This document shows, piece by piece, positions 26,985-34,244 of a stretch of DNA of 64,000 nucleotides. The stretch is from Brenneria izadpanahii (GTDB lineage: Bacteria; Pseudomonadota; Gammaproteobacteria; Enterobacterales; Enterobacteriaceae), in assembly GCF_017569925.1 (NCBI RefSeq), contig NZ_CP050854.1, positions 3,224,001-3,288,000 of the forward strand, read 5' to 3'. A program made the position numbers and the translations under genes. The number at the start of each line of letters is the position of its first letter. The first letter of the stretch is position 1. The notes beneath the pieces are model-generated. The model saw only the letters and a program-made list of their open reading frames with translations, ran no database searches and was not told the origin of the DNA.

Positions 26985-28007
26985 TTACAGCCGAACCTCA
27001 TCAATCTTCACCGGGCGGTGTTCTTTCAACGATAAGTCAAGCGCATCGCAGACATAGAGAGCTTCCAAGGCATCAGCGACCGTGGCGATGCTCTTGCCGC
27101 CGGCGTTCACGGTTTCGATAAACTGCCGGACCTCCGACTTGTATGCGGGCACGAACCGTGGGTAAAAATTGGGATAACGTTCGCCGGCCTGTTGGAAGAC
27201 GAAGTCTGGCTCTGCGGACGTCACCGGCATGTAGGTATCGAATCCGACGGACAAAGTCTCTTTGGTTCCAAACAGCTCCATCCGAATATCGTAACCGGCG
27301 CCATTGTTTCGGCTCACCTGGAAGGTGACGATGGTGTCGTCGCTCAACGTCCAGACTCCGCCGCCCTCATCGATATCCCCTAGCTCGCCGATATAGGTCG
27401 CAGGGCCGCGGGCCTTGCCGATCGCATAAACCTCGGTGATCTCTTTTCCCGTAACCCAACGCGTAACATCGACGTCATGGATGATGCAGTCCTTGAAAAT
27501 GAATCCGGATCCGGGAATGTAAGAGGCCGGAGGCGGAGGGAAATCGCCCATCGTGATATTAATGCGATGGAGTTCGCCGATATCCCCGTTATCCAGCCGC
27601 TTCTTGGCGTTGATGTATCCCCCGTCAAAGCGGCGCATGAACCCAACCTGCACCAGGGTTCCCGTCCGCTCGATGACATCAAGCACAGACTTGGTCGTAG
27701 CCGCGTCAAGCGCTACCGGCTTCTCGGTGAACACGGGAATATGTTTTTCGGCCGCAGCGATGATCCAGCGAGCGTGATCTTTGGTCGGCGTGGTGATCAC
27801 CACCGCATCAACTACGTCGAGAATTTCTTCCGGGGGAAGCGCCGTGGCGTTCAGTTCTTTGGCGACGGCCACGGCTTTCTCCGGAATGCTGTCAGCCAGA
27901 AACAGATCGCCGACGCCATTGACGGTCCTTATCGTCCGGGCGTGGTCAGCGCCAATTCGCCCGATGCCAATTACTCCGATATTCAACGACTTTGATTGCG
28001 CGTTCAT
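26985..28007 (-). CDS. iolG: Inositol 2-dehydrogenase (IolG-type Gfo/Idh/MocA oxidoreductase)
   Basis: NAD-dependent oxidation of myo-inositol (or an epimer) to inosose. 340 residues, typical of IolG. Rossmann motif IGVIGIGRIGADHARTI at residue 9, the catalytic lysine in FTEKPVALD near 99, VQVGFMRRFDGGYINAK near 125, and the Asp/His pair in FKDCIIHDVDVTRW near 175. The start at 28007 follows AAAGGAG. It lies between iolE and the transketolase genes in the operon starting at 30559. Confidence 0.88.
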   Translation of the reverse strand: MNAQSKSLNIGVIGIGRIGADHARTIRTVNGVGDLFLADSIPEKAVAVAKELNATALPPEEILDVVDAVVITTPTKDHARWIIAAAEKHIPVFTEKPVALDAATTKSVLDVIERTGTLVQVGFMRRFDGGYINAKKRLDNGDIGELHRINITMGDFPPPPASYIPGSGFIFKDCIIHDVDVTRWVTGKEITEVYAIGKARGPATYIGELGDIDEGGGVWTLSDDTIVTFQVSRNNGAGYDIRMELFGTKETLSVGFDTYMPVTSAEPDFVFQQAGERYPNFYPRFVPAYKSEVRQFIETVNAGGKSIATVADALEALYVCDALDLSLKEHRPVKIDEVRL

Positions 28008-28059
28008 AATTGCAACTCCTTTTGTGACAAGTGTTGTTTTTTTATCAGGACTCTGAGTG

Positions 28060-28965
28060 CTAGCGACGTGCGACGCCTTCCGAGGAAAGATTCCACAGAA
28101 AAGCAAGGCTCTCCTTGATATCGTTGAACGTAGCGGCGAGATCGTCCTCAGATGCGAGAATCGCATCCTGCTCCATGACATACCAACCCGTGTACCCAGC
28201 CTCCTCTAGCGCCATAACGATTTCGCCGATCTTCGCCTCCCCGGCGCCAAGGGGATGGAAGATTCCTTCGCTGAGCGCATCCATGTACTTCAATTCGCCC
28301 TTTTGCACCCGTTTGGCGATAGCGTTGTCTACATCTTTCAGATGCACGAAATTGATACGCGATCCGTACTTTTTGGCGAGGTCGATCGGATGGACGCCGG
28401 CAATCATGGCGTGGCCGGTATCCAGACACAGACCGATCTCCGAATTGGCGAGCAGCCGATCGATTTCCTCAGCCGTTTGAATGATGGTCCCCATGTGATG
28501 GTGCAGCGTGGGGGTGATGTTCCGTTTCTTTGCCGCCTTGACCAGCCGATCCAGATTAGCGAAGAAGGTGGCCCACTCGCCCTCGGTCAGCTTCGGCCGA
28601 TCGTTGTAACCCTGCCCGCCGGACAGCGCGGCATAGATGATGGTTGATGCGCCGGCCTGCACATAGTTATCAAGAATCGTCTCGACCTCCGGCAGAGGGT
28701 CGTGATCTTTTTTGAACAGCAATACCGGCACGAACGCCCCCAGGCTCTGCAAACCGTAGGCTTCCAGCTTCGCCTTCCGGGCGCGCCCGTCGACGGGAAG
28801 CCACCCTTCGGGACCGAATTCGGTTGCCTTTAGCCCAAGGTCTTGAACTTGCCGTAAATAAAGGTCGGGAGGAAGCGTCCAGCCAGAGGCGCCGTTCGCC
28901 TCCCAAACTCCCCAAGAGATGGGAGCGGCTGCTATCCGTTCACGTATACTCACCATGTTTTTCAT
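28060..28965 (-). CDS. iolE: IolE-type inosose dehydratase (TIM barrel)
   Basis: Dehydrates inosose to trihydroxycyclohexane-dione. 301 residues with the IolE hallmark at the N-terminus, AAAPISWGVWEANG and LKATEFGPEGWLP. It also has TPTLHHHMGTIIQTAEEIDRL near residue 157, the metal-site LCLDTGHAMIAG near 184, NFVHLKDVD near 215 and a Glu in WYVMEQD near 270. Start at 28965 after AGAGGAAA. It lies between the MFS gene (29093) and iolG in one operon. It could alternatively be a cyclitol isomerase, since a second IolE-like gene is at 32105. Confidence 0.87.
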   Translation of the reverse strand: MKNMVSIRERIAAAPISWGVWEANGASGWTLPPDLYLRQVQDLGLKATEFGPEGWLPVDGRARKAKLEAYGLQSLGAFVPVLLFKKDHDPLPEVETILDNYVQAGASTIIYAALSGGQGYNDRPKLTEGEWATFFANLDRLVKAAKKRNITPTLHHHMGTIIQTAEEIDRLLANSEIGLCLDTGHAMIAGVHPIDLAKKYGSRINFVHLKDVDNAIAKRVQKGELKYMDALSEGIFHPLGAGEAKIGEIVMALEEAGYTGWYVMEQDAILASEDDLAATFNDIKESLAFLWNLSSEGVARR

Positions 28966-29092
28966 ATTTTCCTCTTTAATCTCATCTCTATTTGGGTCTG
29001 ATCGGGCGTAATGCCCAAAGCCTGCTTGATATTTGGACAAACCTCAGGATCATTACCCGGTGATAATCAAAGCCATCGCCTACTGTTGAACC

Positions 29093-30559
29093 TTAGGCAC
29101 GGCCTTCACGACGACGGCCTGGCGCATAGCGCATCATCGTCTCTTCGATCTTTTCGAGCGAAACTCCGTTGGTTTCAGGCACGAACCGCATCACGAACCA
29201 GAACGAAAACAGCCCTAACCCCGCGAATAACCACATCGAAAAAGCGCCGTGGAACCGTTCCAATAGCCAGGGATTTTCATTAAGCATCGGGAAGCTCTGG
29301 GCGACGGTGAAATTGAATATCCAGTTGGACGAGCACGCGATACTCATGCCGAGACCCCGGCAGCGGTTGGGAAAGATTTCGGAAACCAGGGTCCAGGCGA
29401 GAGGCGCCCAGGACATGCCGAAAAACACCATGTAGGCGAGCATGCCCGTCAGCATCAGACCCGTACCGGTTTTCATATACATGCTCCAGGAGACAACCAA
29501 CAGGCTGAGGATTACGCCGACCGACCCGACGGCTATCAGCGGCCGCCGCCCCTTACGGTCAACCAACGCCACGCCGATCGCATTGCCGATCAACTGCGCG
29601 ACGCCGATCCATATCGTTTGGAATAGCGCCTCCACCATGTCGCCGCTTGAACTCTTTAGAACCATCGGCGCGTAGTACATCATGACGTTGACGCCCATGA
29701 TTTGTTGGCAGCCCGCGATCATAAAACCCACGAACACCAGCCAGCGCGCATTAAAGTCATTCAGCAGTTCCCTAAGCGTGACTTTCTTGTTGCCGATGGC
29801 TTCGTTAATCGATTCGCGGATTTCCCCCATAAGCTCCAGGGCGTGCTTCTCATTGGAGATACGTGTAAGCGCTTTCTTCGCACGTTCCTCCCGGCCAATC
29901 AGCATTAGCCAGCGCGGCGATTCGGGAATGAAGAAAATCACGGCGCAGAAAAGCACACAGGGAACAACCTCGGAGGCAAACATCCATCGCCAGCCCATGG
30001 AGTGCAGCCAGGCTTCGGTCGCGCTGCGCGCTATCAAATAGTTGACGATGAAAACGACGATTTGGCCGAAAATAATCGCGAAGTTATTCATGCTGACCGC
30101 ACGGCCGCGCATGTTCTTCGGCGAGACTTCGGACATATACATCGGGGAGACTACCGAGGCGATACCGACGGCGATGCCTCCGGTTAAGCGATAGACGACA
30201 AACCAGAAAAAATCCGGCGCCAGCGCCGCGCCGACGGACTGGACGGTGAAGAGCAACGCGCACAGAAAGAGTGTGATGCGCCGCCCAAAGCGATTCGCCA
30301 GAAAGCCGGCCATCATTGCGCCGAAGATACATCCCACTACCACGTTCGATACCGCCCACCCGGTTTCCGCCGCCGACAGACCGAAAGCAATGCGCAAAGG
30401 CTCAATCGCGCCGGAGACAACCGAGGTGTCGTAGCCGAACAGCAGGCCGCCTAAAGCCGCCACGCTACATATTCTCAGCAGGTAGGATATATCGTGCTTG
30501 ACCGGCACGTCTTCCGCCGATCGCGCTAATCCAACTGGATCATTGCCTGTTGGAGACAT
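29093..30559 (-). CDS. MFS sugar porter, inositol-type transporter
   Basis: 488-residue proton symporter of the sugar porter family: ALGGLLFGYDTSVVSGA in helix 1, loop motif ANRFGRRITL, GGIAVGIASVVSPMYMSEVSP (R-P-E-type PMYMSE region), PESPRWLM, AGCQQIMGVNVMMYYAP (QQ motif), DRKGRRPL and WTLVSEIFPNRCRGLG, ending VPETNGVSLE. I start at ATG 30559 (MSPTGNDP), 7 bases after GAGGAAAG. It is the first gene of the operon MFS-iolE-iolG-tktN-tktC-iolB and lies downstream of element E2 and module C. Likely substrate myo-inositol or another cyclitol. Confidence 0.9.
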   Translation of the reverse strand: MSPTGNDPVGLARSAEDVPVKHDISYLLRICSVAALGGLLFGYDTSVVSGAIEPLRIAFGLSAAETGWAVSNVVVGCIFGAMMAGFLANRFGRRITLFLCALLFTVQSVGAALAPDFFWFVVYRLTGGIAVGIASVVSPMYMSEVSPKNMRGRAVSMNNFAIIFGQIVVFIVNYLIARSATEAWLHSMGWRWMFASEVVPCVLFCAVIFFIPESPRWLMLIGREERAKKALTRISNEKHALELMGEIRESINEAIGNKKVTLRELLNDFNARWLVFVGFMIAGCQQIMGVNVMMYYAPMVLKSSSGDMVEALFQTIWIGVAQLIGNAIGVALVDRKGRRPLIAVGSVGVILSLLVVSWSMYMKTGTGLMLTGMLAYMVFFGMSWAPLAWTLVSEIFPNRCRGLGMSIACSSNWIFNFTVAQSFPMLNENPWLLERFHGAFSMWLFAGLGLFSFWFVMRFVPETNGVSLEKIEETMMRYAPGRRREGRA

Positions 30560-30599
30560 AATGTCTTTCCTCATTGTATTTTCCCGCAAGCACATCCTT

Positions 30600-30803
30600 A
30601 AGTTGAACTGTAAAACAAACAACACGGCTCAGTGGCAGGTAGAATATTTCCGGACAGGCTAGACGGGAATAATTAGAATCACACCAATAAAAACAGACTA
30701 AATAGTATTGGCATACCTATACATAGCCCTGAAAACGCTCCTTTTCACATAATGCCATTGTTATTAAAAATCAGAGTTTGTATAAAGCAGCTATAAAACA
30801 TTA
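30600..30803 (-). promoter_or_regulatory. Element E2, upstream of the MFS-iolE-iolG operon
   Basis: Second copy of element E (first at 21030-21235), same orientation relative to the downstream gene, ending about 40 bases from the MFS start. Aligned segments include AAGTTGAACTGTAAA, CAAACAACACGG, AATATTTCCGG, TAGTATTGG and TCCTTTTCACATAA. The right half of the CRP-like site is kept (TCACA) but the left half reads AACGC, so CRP binding would be weaker here. Confidence 0.6.
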
Positions 30804-30899
30804 CCCGCTATGATTTTTGTAACTTTTCTTATATCCGTTCTTATATCCGTTACCGGTAAAGCATGTTGACTTTTATAAGAAAGATGGCAAAACACGACC

Positions 30900-31110
30900 G
30901 TTATGGCGCAACGGTCTGCTATCCATATATATTTTTTAATTTGTTCCACATGCTAAAAATGCCAAACAACCCAGATGCATAATGAGATGAGAGAAAGTAT
31001 ATTTCCAGCTGGCAACGAATACTTTAGCGATCTTGGGTTAAATAATGACTTAAATACCGATCGCTATCACACATTGCTTTCTGCTTATTCACAATATTGC
31101 TTTACTCATC
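30900..31110 (-). promoter_or_regulatory. Promoter module copy C, facing the MFS-iolE-iolG operon
   Basis: Copy of the shared module with core 31022-31076, identical to copy D over 55 bases and differing from A and B at two positions. Those two differences are symmetric about CGATCG: ATGcCGATCGcCAT becomes ATAcCGATCGcTAT. Gene-proximal sequence 30901-30940 (containing CAACGGTCTGCTATCCATAT) repeats inverted in copy D at 31750-31783. Confidence 0.75.
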
Positions 31111-31560
31111 AGGGAAATGCATCATCCCTTTTTAACCGGGATTTTTAACCCAGGTTATGCTGTAAATAATTCGAGCCGCGGCAAAGCGGCGGCTGAACGG
31201 CCATTCGCCGGGAACGGATTTGACCGGCCTTCGGCGGCAGAACGGCGCTCTCCCATTACTCCCCTGGGGCTTAGCTCAAGCAACCGGCCGGGGCGAGCGG
31301 CAAAAGCGCCGGGAGCGGCCCCGCAGCAACGCAGCCCATGTATGAGAGCAACTGCATGAGAGCCGCAGCCCATGCATGAGCCGGGCGGCAAAACCAACGC
31401 GCCGGCAACTCTTGCAGCCTGTAACTTGAAGCATGGCGAGTATGCGTTATACGCTTGACCGCTCTGCGGGTCAGAAAGAATCTCCGGCGTTCAGGTTACA
31501 AGACATTTCTATTTATCAACTTATCAACGCGCCGTTTTTTTCGGCGGATTATCTTTTCAT
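31111..31560. other. GC-rich, repeat-containing spacer between promoter modules C and D
   Basis: This 450-base spacer is much more GC-rich than the modules around it. It holds a near-direct repeat (GCAGCCCATGTATGAG at 31331-31346, GCAGCCCATGCATGAG at 31365-31380), a long-range inverted repeat (TGTAACTTGAA at 31420-31430 with TTCAGGTTACA at 31490-31500) and, inside that, a hairpin GACCGC-TCT-GCGGGTC at 31457-31472. An open frame at 31117-31359 is low-complexity and lacks a ribosome site, so I do not call it. The nested inverted repeats could be an untranslated RNA or attenuator. Confidence 0.4.
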
Positions 31561-31783
31561 GATAAGCAAAGCAATATTGTGAATAAGCAGAAAGCAATGT
31601 GTGATAGCGATCGGTATTTAAGTCATTATTTAACCCAAGATCGCTAAAGTATTCGTTGCCAACTAGAAATATACTCTCCCTAATCTTATTTAGGCATCCG
31701 GATAGTTTTAAAAACTTGGCGCCCGGCTAGAACCGAGTCAAGTCAAATATATATGGATAGCAGACCGTTGCGCCGTAATGGTC
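31561..31783 (+). promoter_or_regulatory. Promoter module copy D, facing the iolE-like/iolD operon
   Basis: Inverted partner of copy C. Core at 31595-31649, identical to C. It begins with the CAATATTG palindrome and GAATAAG, continues through the core, GTTGCCA and GAAATATACT, and ends with ATATATATGGATAGCAGACC. The downstream start codon is at 32105, leaving roughly 320 bases of AT-rich leader (31784-32104) in which I find no gene. Confidence 0.75.
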
Positions 31784-32104
31784 TCGTTTTGTTATCTATC
31801 TTATAGAGACAAGGTCAGAAGTTGCGATTTATGAACGCTAAATCGTTGAAAGAGGCAGAAAGCCGTTTTCCGTATTTCCCGTTCATAACGTATGACGCAT
31901 CGCCAGCAGCAAAGGCGCCATCTGACAAACCATAACGATTAAAGAAAAAACGACACTGCGGGAGGATGCCATATTTCAATGCAACATTCTTAAAACGCTA
32001 AAAAATAATGTCTATTTAAAAAACGGGCCGTATCGCCGCAGTCGTGAGAAATAACGTAAAACGAATTGGACGATTTATTACTTTAATTGGATGGAGGTTT
32101 TTTT

Positions 32105-33028
32105 ATGGGAATTAGAATATCAACGGCGCCTTGCTGCTGGGGAGTGGATGATGTAACGAATCCGCATCTGCCACCGTGGGAACGCGTGTTATCCGAAGCG
32201 CACCAGGCCGGATACAAGGGAATCGAGCTCGGTCCATATGGGTATATCCCGCTGGATTTGGCGCGCGTTTCGGCGGAGCTGGAAAAGAACGATCTGATTA
32301 TCGTTGCCGGCACGATCTTCGACGACATGGTATCGGAAAGCAACTATCAAAACCTCCTGCGGCAAACCGACGAAATCTGTTCGTTGATCACCAAGCTGCC
32401 GCAAACGACTAAAGACGAGGGACAGCATTTCGCCGCGCCCTATCTTACGGTAATGGATTGGGGGCACGACGAGCGTGATTACGCCGCGGGCCATCCTGAC
32501 CGGGCGCCCAAACTGCCTGAAGATATCTGGAAGCGCACCGTGGAGCACTTTTACACCATCTCCAAGAAGGCCTGGGAAGAGTATGGCGTCCGCGCCGTCA
32601 TTCACCCCCATGCCGGCGGATATATCGAATTTGCCGACGAAATCGACATGATTGCCGACGCCGTTCCGCCGGAAATCGCCGGATTCTGTCTGGATACCGG
32701 CCACCTGACTTATTCGGGCATGGACCCTGTCGTATGGCTGCGAAAATACGCCTCCCGGCTTGACTACATCCACTTCAAAGACATTGACGCAAAAGTATAT
32801 GCCCAGGTGATGAAGCAGAAAATCCGCTTTTTCGAGGCTTGCGCCAACGGCGTTATGTGCCCCATCGGACAAGGCATCGTCGACTATAAAGCCGTACTGA
32901 AATTGCTCAAGGAAATCAACTACAACGGCTTCATCACCATAGAGCAGGAAAAGGATCCCAGAAACGCGGATGCGAGCCTCACGGAAGTTAAGAAAAGCCT
33001 GGATTACTTGATTAGCGCTGGTTACTGA
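32105..33028 (+). CDS. IolE-like sugar phosphate isomerase/epimerase (TIM barrel)
   Basis: 307 residues of the inosose dehydratase group: ISTAPCCWGVDD at the start, GYKGIELGPYGYIPLD near 37, AVIHPHAGGYIEFADEIDMI near 165, the metal-site GFCLDTGHLTYSG near 196, YIHFKDIDAKVY near 222 and FITIEQEKD near 278. The ATG at 32105 has GGAGG 8 bases upstream. It heads a six-gene plus-strand operon with two dehydrogenases, iolD, an MFS carrier and another TIM-barrel enzyme. It may act as inosose dehydratase or on an inositol epimer; sequence alone does not say which. Confidence 0.85.
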   Translation: MGIRISTAPCCWGVDDVTNPHLPPWERVLSEAHQAGYKGIELGPYGYIPLDLARVSAELEKNDLIIVAGTIFDDMVSESNYQNLLRQTDEICSLITKLPQTTKDEGQHFAAPYLTVMDWGHDERDYAAGHPDRAPKLPEDIWKRTVEHFYTISKKAWEEYGVRAVIHPHAGGYIEFADEIDMIADAVPPEIAGFCLDTGHLTYSGMDPVVWLRKYASRLDYIHFKDIDAKVYAQVMKQKIRFFEACANGVMCPIGQGIVDYKAVLKLLKEINYNGFITIEQEKDPRNADASLTEVKKSLDYLISAGY

Positions 33029-33049
33029 TAAAAACAGAGGAAGATTACC

Positions 33050-34213
33050 ATGATCTATGGAGGCAAAACGATTGACCGCCCTCTTCGTTGGGCAATGGTC
33101 GGCGGCGGCAGCACAAGCCAGATTGGCTATATTCACCGAAGCGCCGCGCTGCGCGATTTCTACTTCGACCTGGTGGCGGCCGCTCTTGATATCAATCCGG
33201 AACGCGGCAAGGAATTCGGCAACAAGCTTCATATTGCGGAGGATCGCTGCTATCCGGATTATAAAACCATGTTTGAGAAGGAAAAAGAACGCCCAGACGG
33301 CATTGAAGTCGTTACCGTCGCAACGCCCAACGGAACCCACTATGAAATTTGCAAGGCGGCGCTGAACGCCGGCCTCCACGTCGTCTGCGAGAAACCGCTA
33401 TGCTTCACCACCGAAGAAGCCGAAGAGCTGGTGGCGCTGGCCGAAAGTAAAAACAAGATTGTCGGCGTTACCTATGGATACTCCGGCCATCAGTTGATCG
33501 AACAGGCTCGGCAAATGATTGCCGCAGGCGAACTGGGCGAAATCCGCATCGTCAATATGCAGTTTGCGCACGGCGCGCATAACGTGGCGGTGGAAAAGAA
33601 CGCGGAGAGCACCCGGTGGCGCGTAGACCCCAAAATGGCCGGTCCCAGCTATGTTTTAGGCGATGTGGGCACCCATCCCTACTACATCTCCGAAGTGCTG
33701 CTGCCGCACCTCAAAATCAAACGTCTGCTGTGCTCAAGGCAGAGCTTCGTCAAAAGCCGCGCTCCTCTGGAAGACAACGCGTACACCCTCATGGAATACG
33801 ACAACGGCGCCGTAGGCATGGCCTGGTCCAGCTGCGTAAATAGCGGCTCTATGCACGGCCAGAAAATTCGCGTGGTCGGCGAAAAGGCCAGTTTGGAGTG
33901 GTGGGATGAACGCCCCAATCAGCTTATTTACGAGGTTCAGGGCGAACCCATACGGATATTCGACCGCGGGATGGACTGCTTATACCCCTCCGCGCGGGAG
34001 GAAGACCGTATCGGCGGCGGACATCCAGAAGGACTCTTTGAAGCATGGTCAAATCTGTACGGGCGTTTTGCCCGCGCAATGGTTGCCGCCGACAAGCATG
34101 AAACGGTCGACTATTGGTATCCGGACGTCCATGCGGGGCTGGAAGGCGTACGTTGGGTCGAAAACTGCGTTCGCTCCGCCGATGGCGGCGCCGTTTGGGT
34201 CGACTACCGATAG
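33050..34213 (+). CDS. Gfo/Idh/MocA family dehydrogenase, cyclitol type
   Basis: 387 residues, longer than IolG (about 340) and resembling the scyllo-inositol dehydrogenase-like group. Nucleotide site WAMVGGGSTSQIGYIHR near residue 14, catalytic lysine in VVCEKPLCFT near 108, and the Asp/His motif in LGDVGTHPYYISE near 205. The gap to the preceding gene is 21 bases and to iolD 31, so the three are co-transcribed. Probable role: oxidation of a cyclitol or epimerisation by oxidation-reduction. The exact substrate is not readable. Confidence 0.85.
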   Translation: MIYGGKTIDRPLRWAMVGGGSTSQIGYIHRSAALRDFYFDLVAAALDINPERGKEFGNKLHIAEDRCYPDYKTMFEKEKERPDGIEVVTVATPNGTHYEICKAALNAGLHVVCEKPLCFTTEEAEELVALAESKNKIVGVTYGYSGHQLIEQARQMIAAGELGEIRIVNMQFAHGAHNVAVEKNAESTRWRVDPKMAGPSYVLGDVGTHPYYISEVLLPHLKIKRLLCSRQSFVKSRAPLEDNAYTLMEYDNGAVGMAWSSCVNSGSMHGQKIRVVGEKASLEWWDERPNQLIYEVQGEPIRIFDRGMDCLYPSAREEDRIGGGHPEGLFEAWSNLYGRFARAMVAADKHETVDYWYPDVHAGLEGVRWVENCVRSADGGAVWVDYR

Positions 34214-34244
34214 CGGTTAATTATTTGGGAAGAGGAGGTACAAA

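Noticed and set aside
31117..31359. 80-codon frame in the spacer between modules C and D
   Set aside because: Low-complexity Arg/Ala/Pro-rich product, mirrored by an open frame on the other strand; the region is better explained by GC-rich repeats.
19491..31783. Modules A-D read as transposon ends or MITEs
   Set aside because: A and B, and C and D, are inverted pairs, which could suggest element ends, but each copy faces and abuts a different operon. The conserved part is an internal core rather than termini, and I saw no target-site duplications or transposase remnant.
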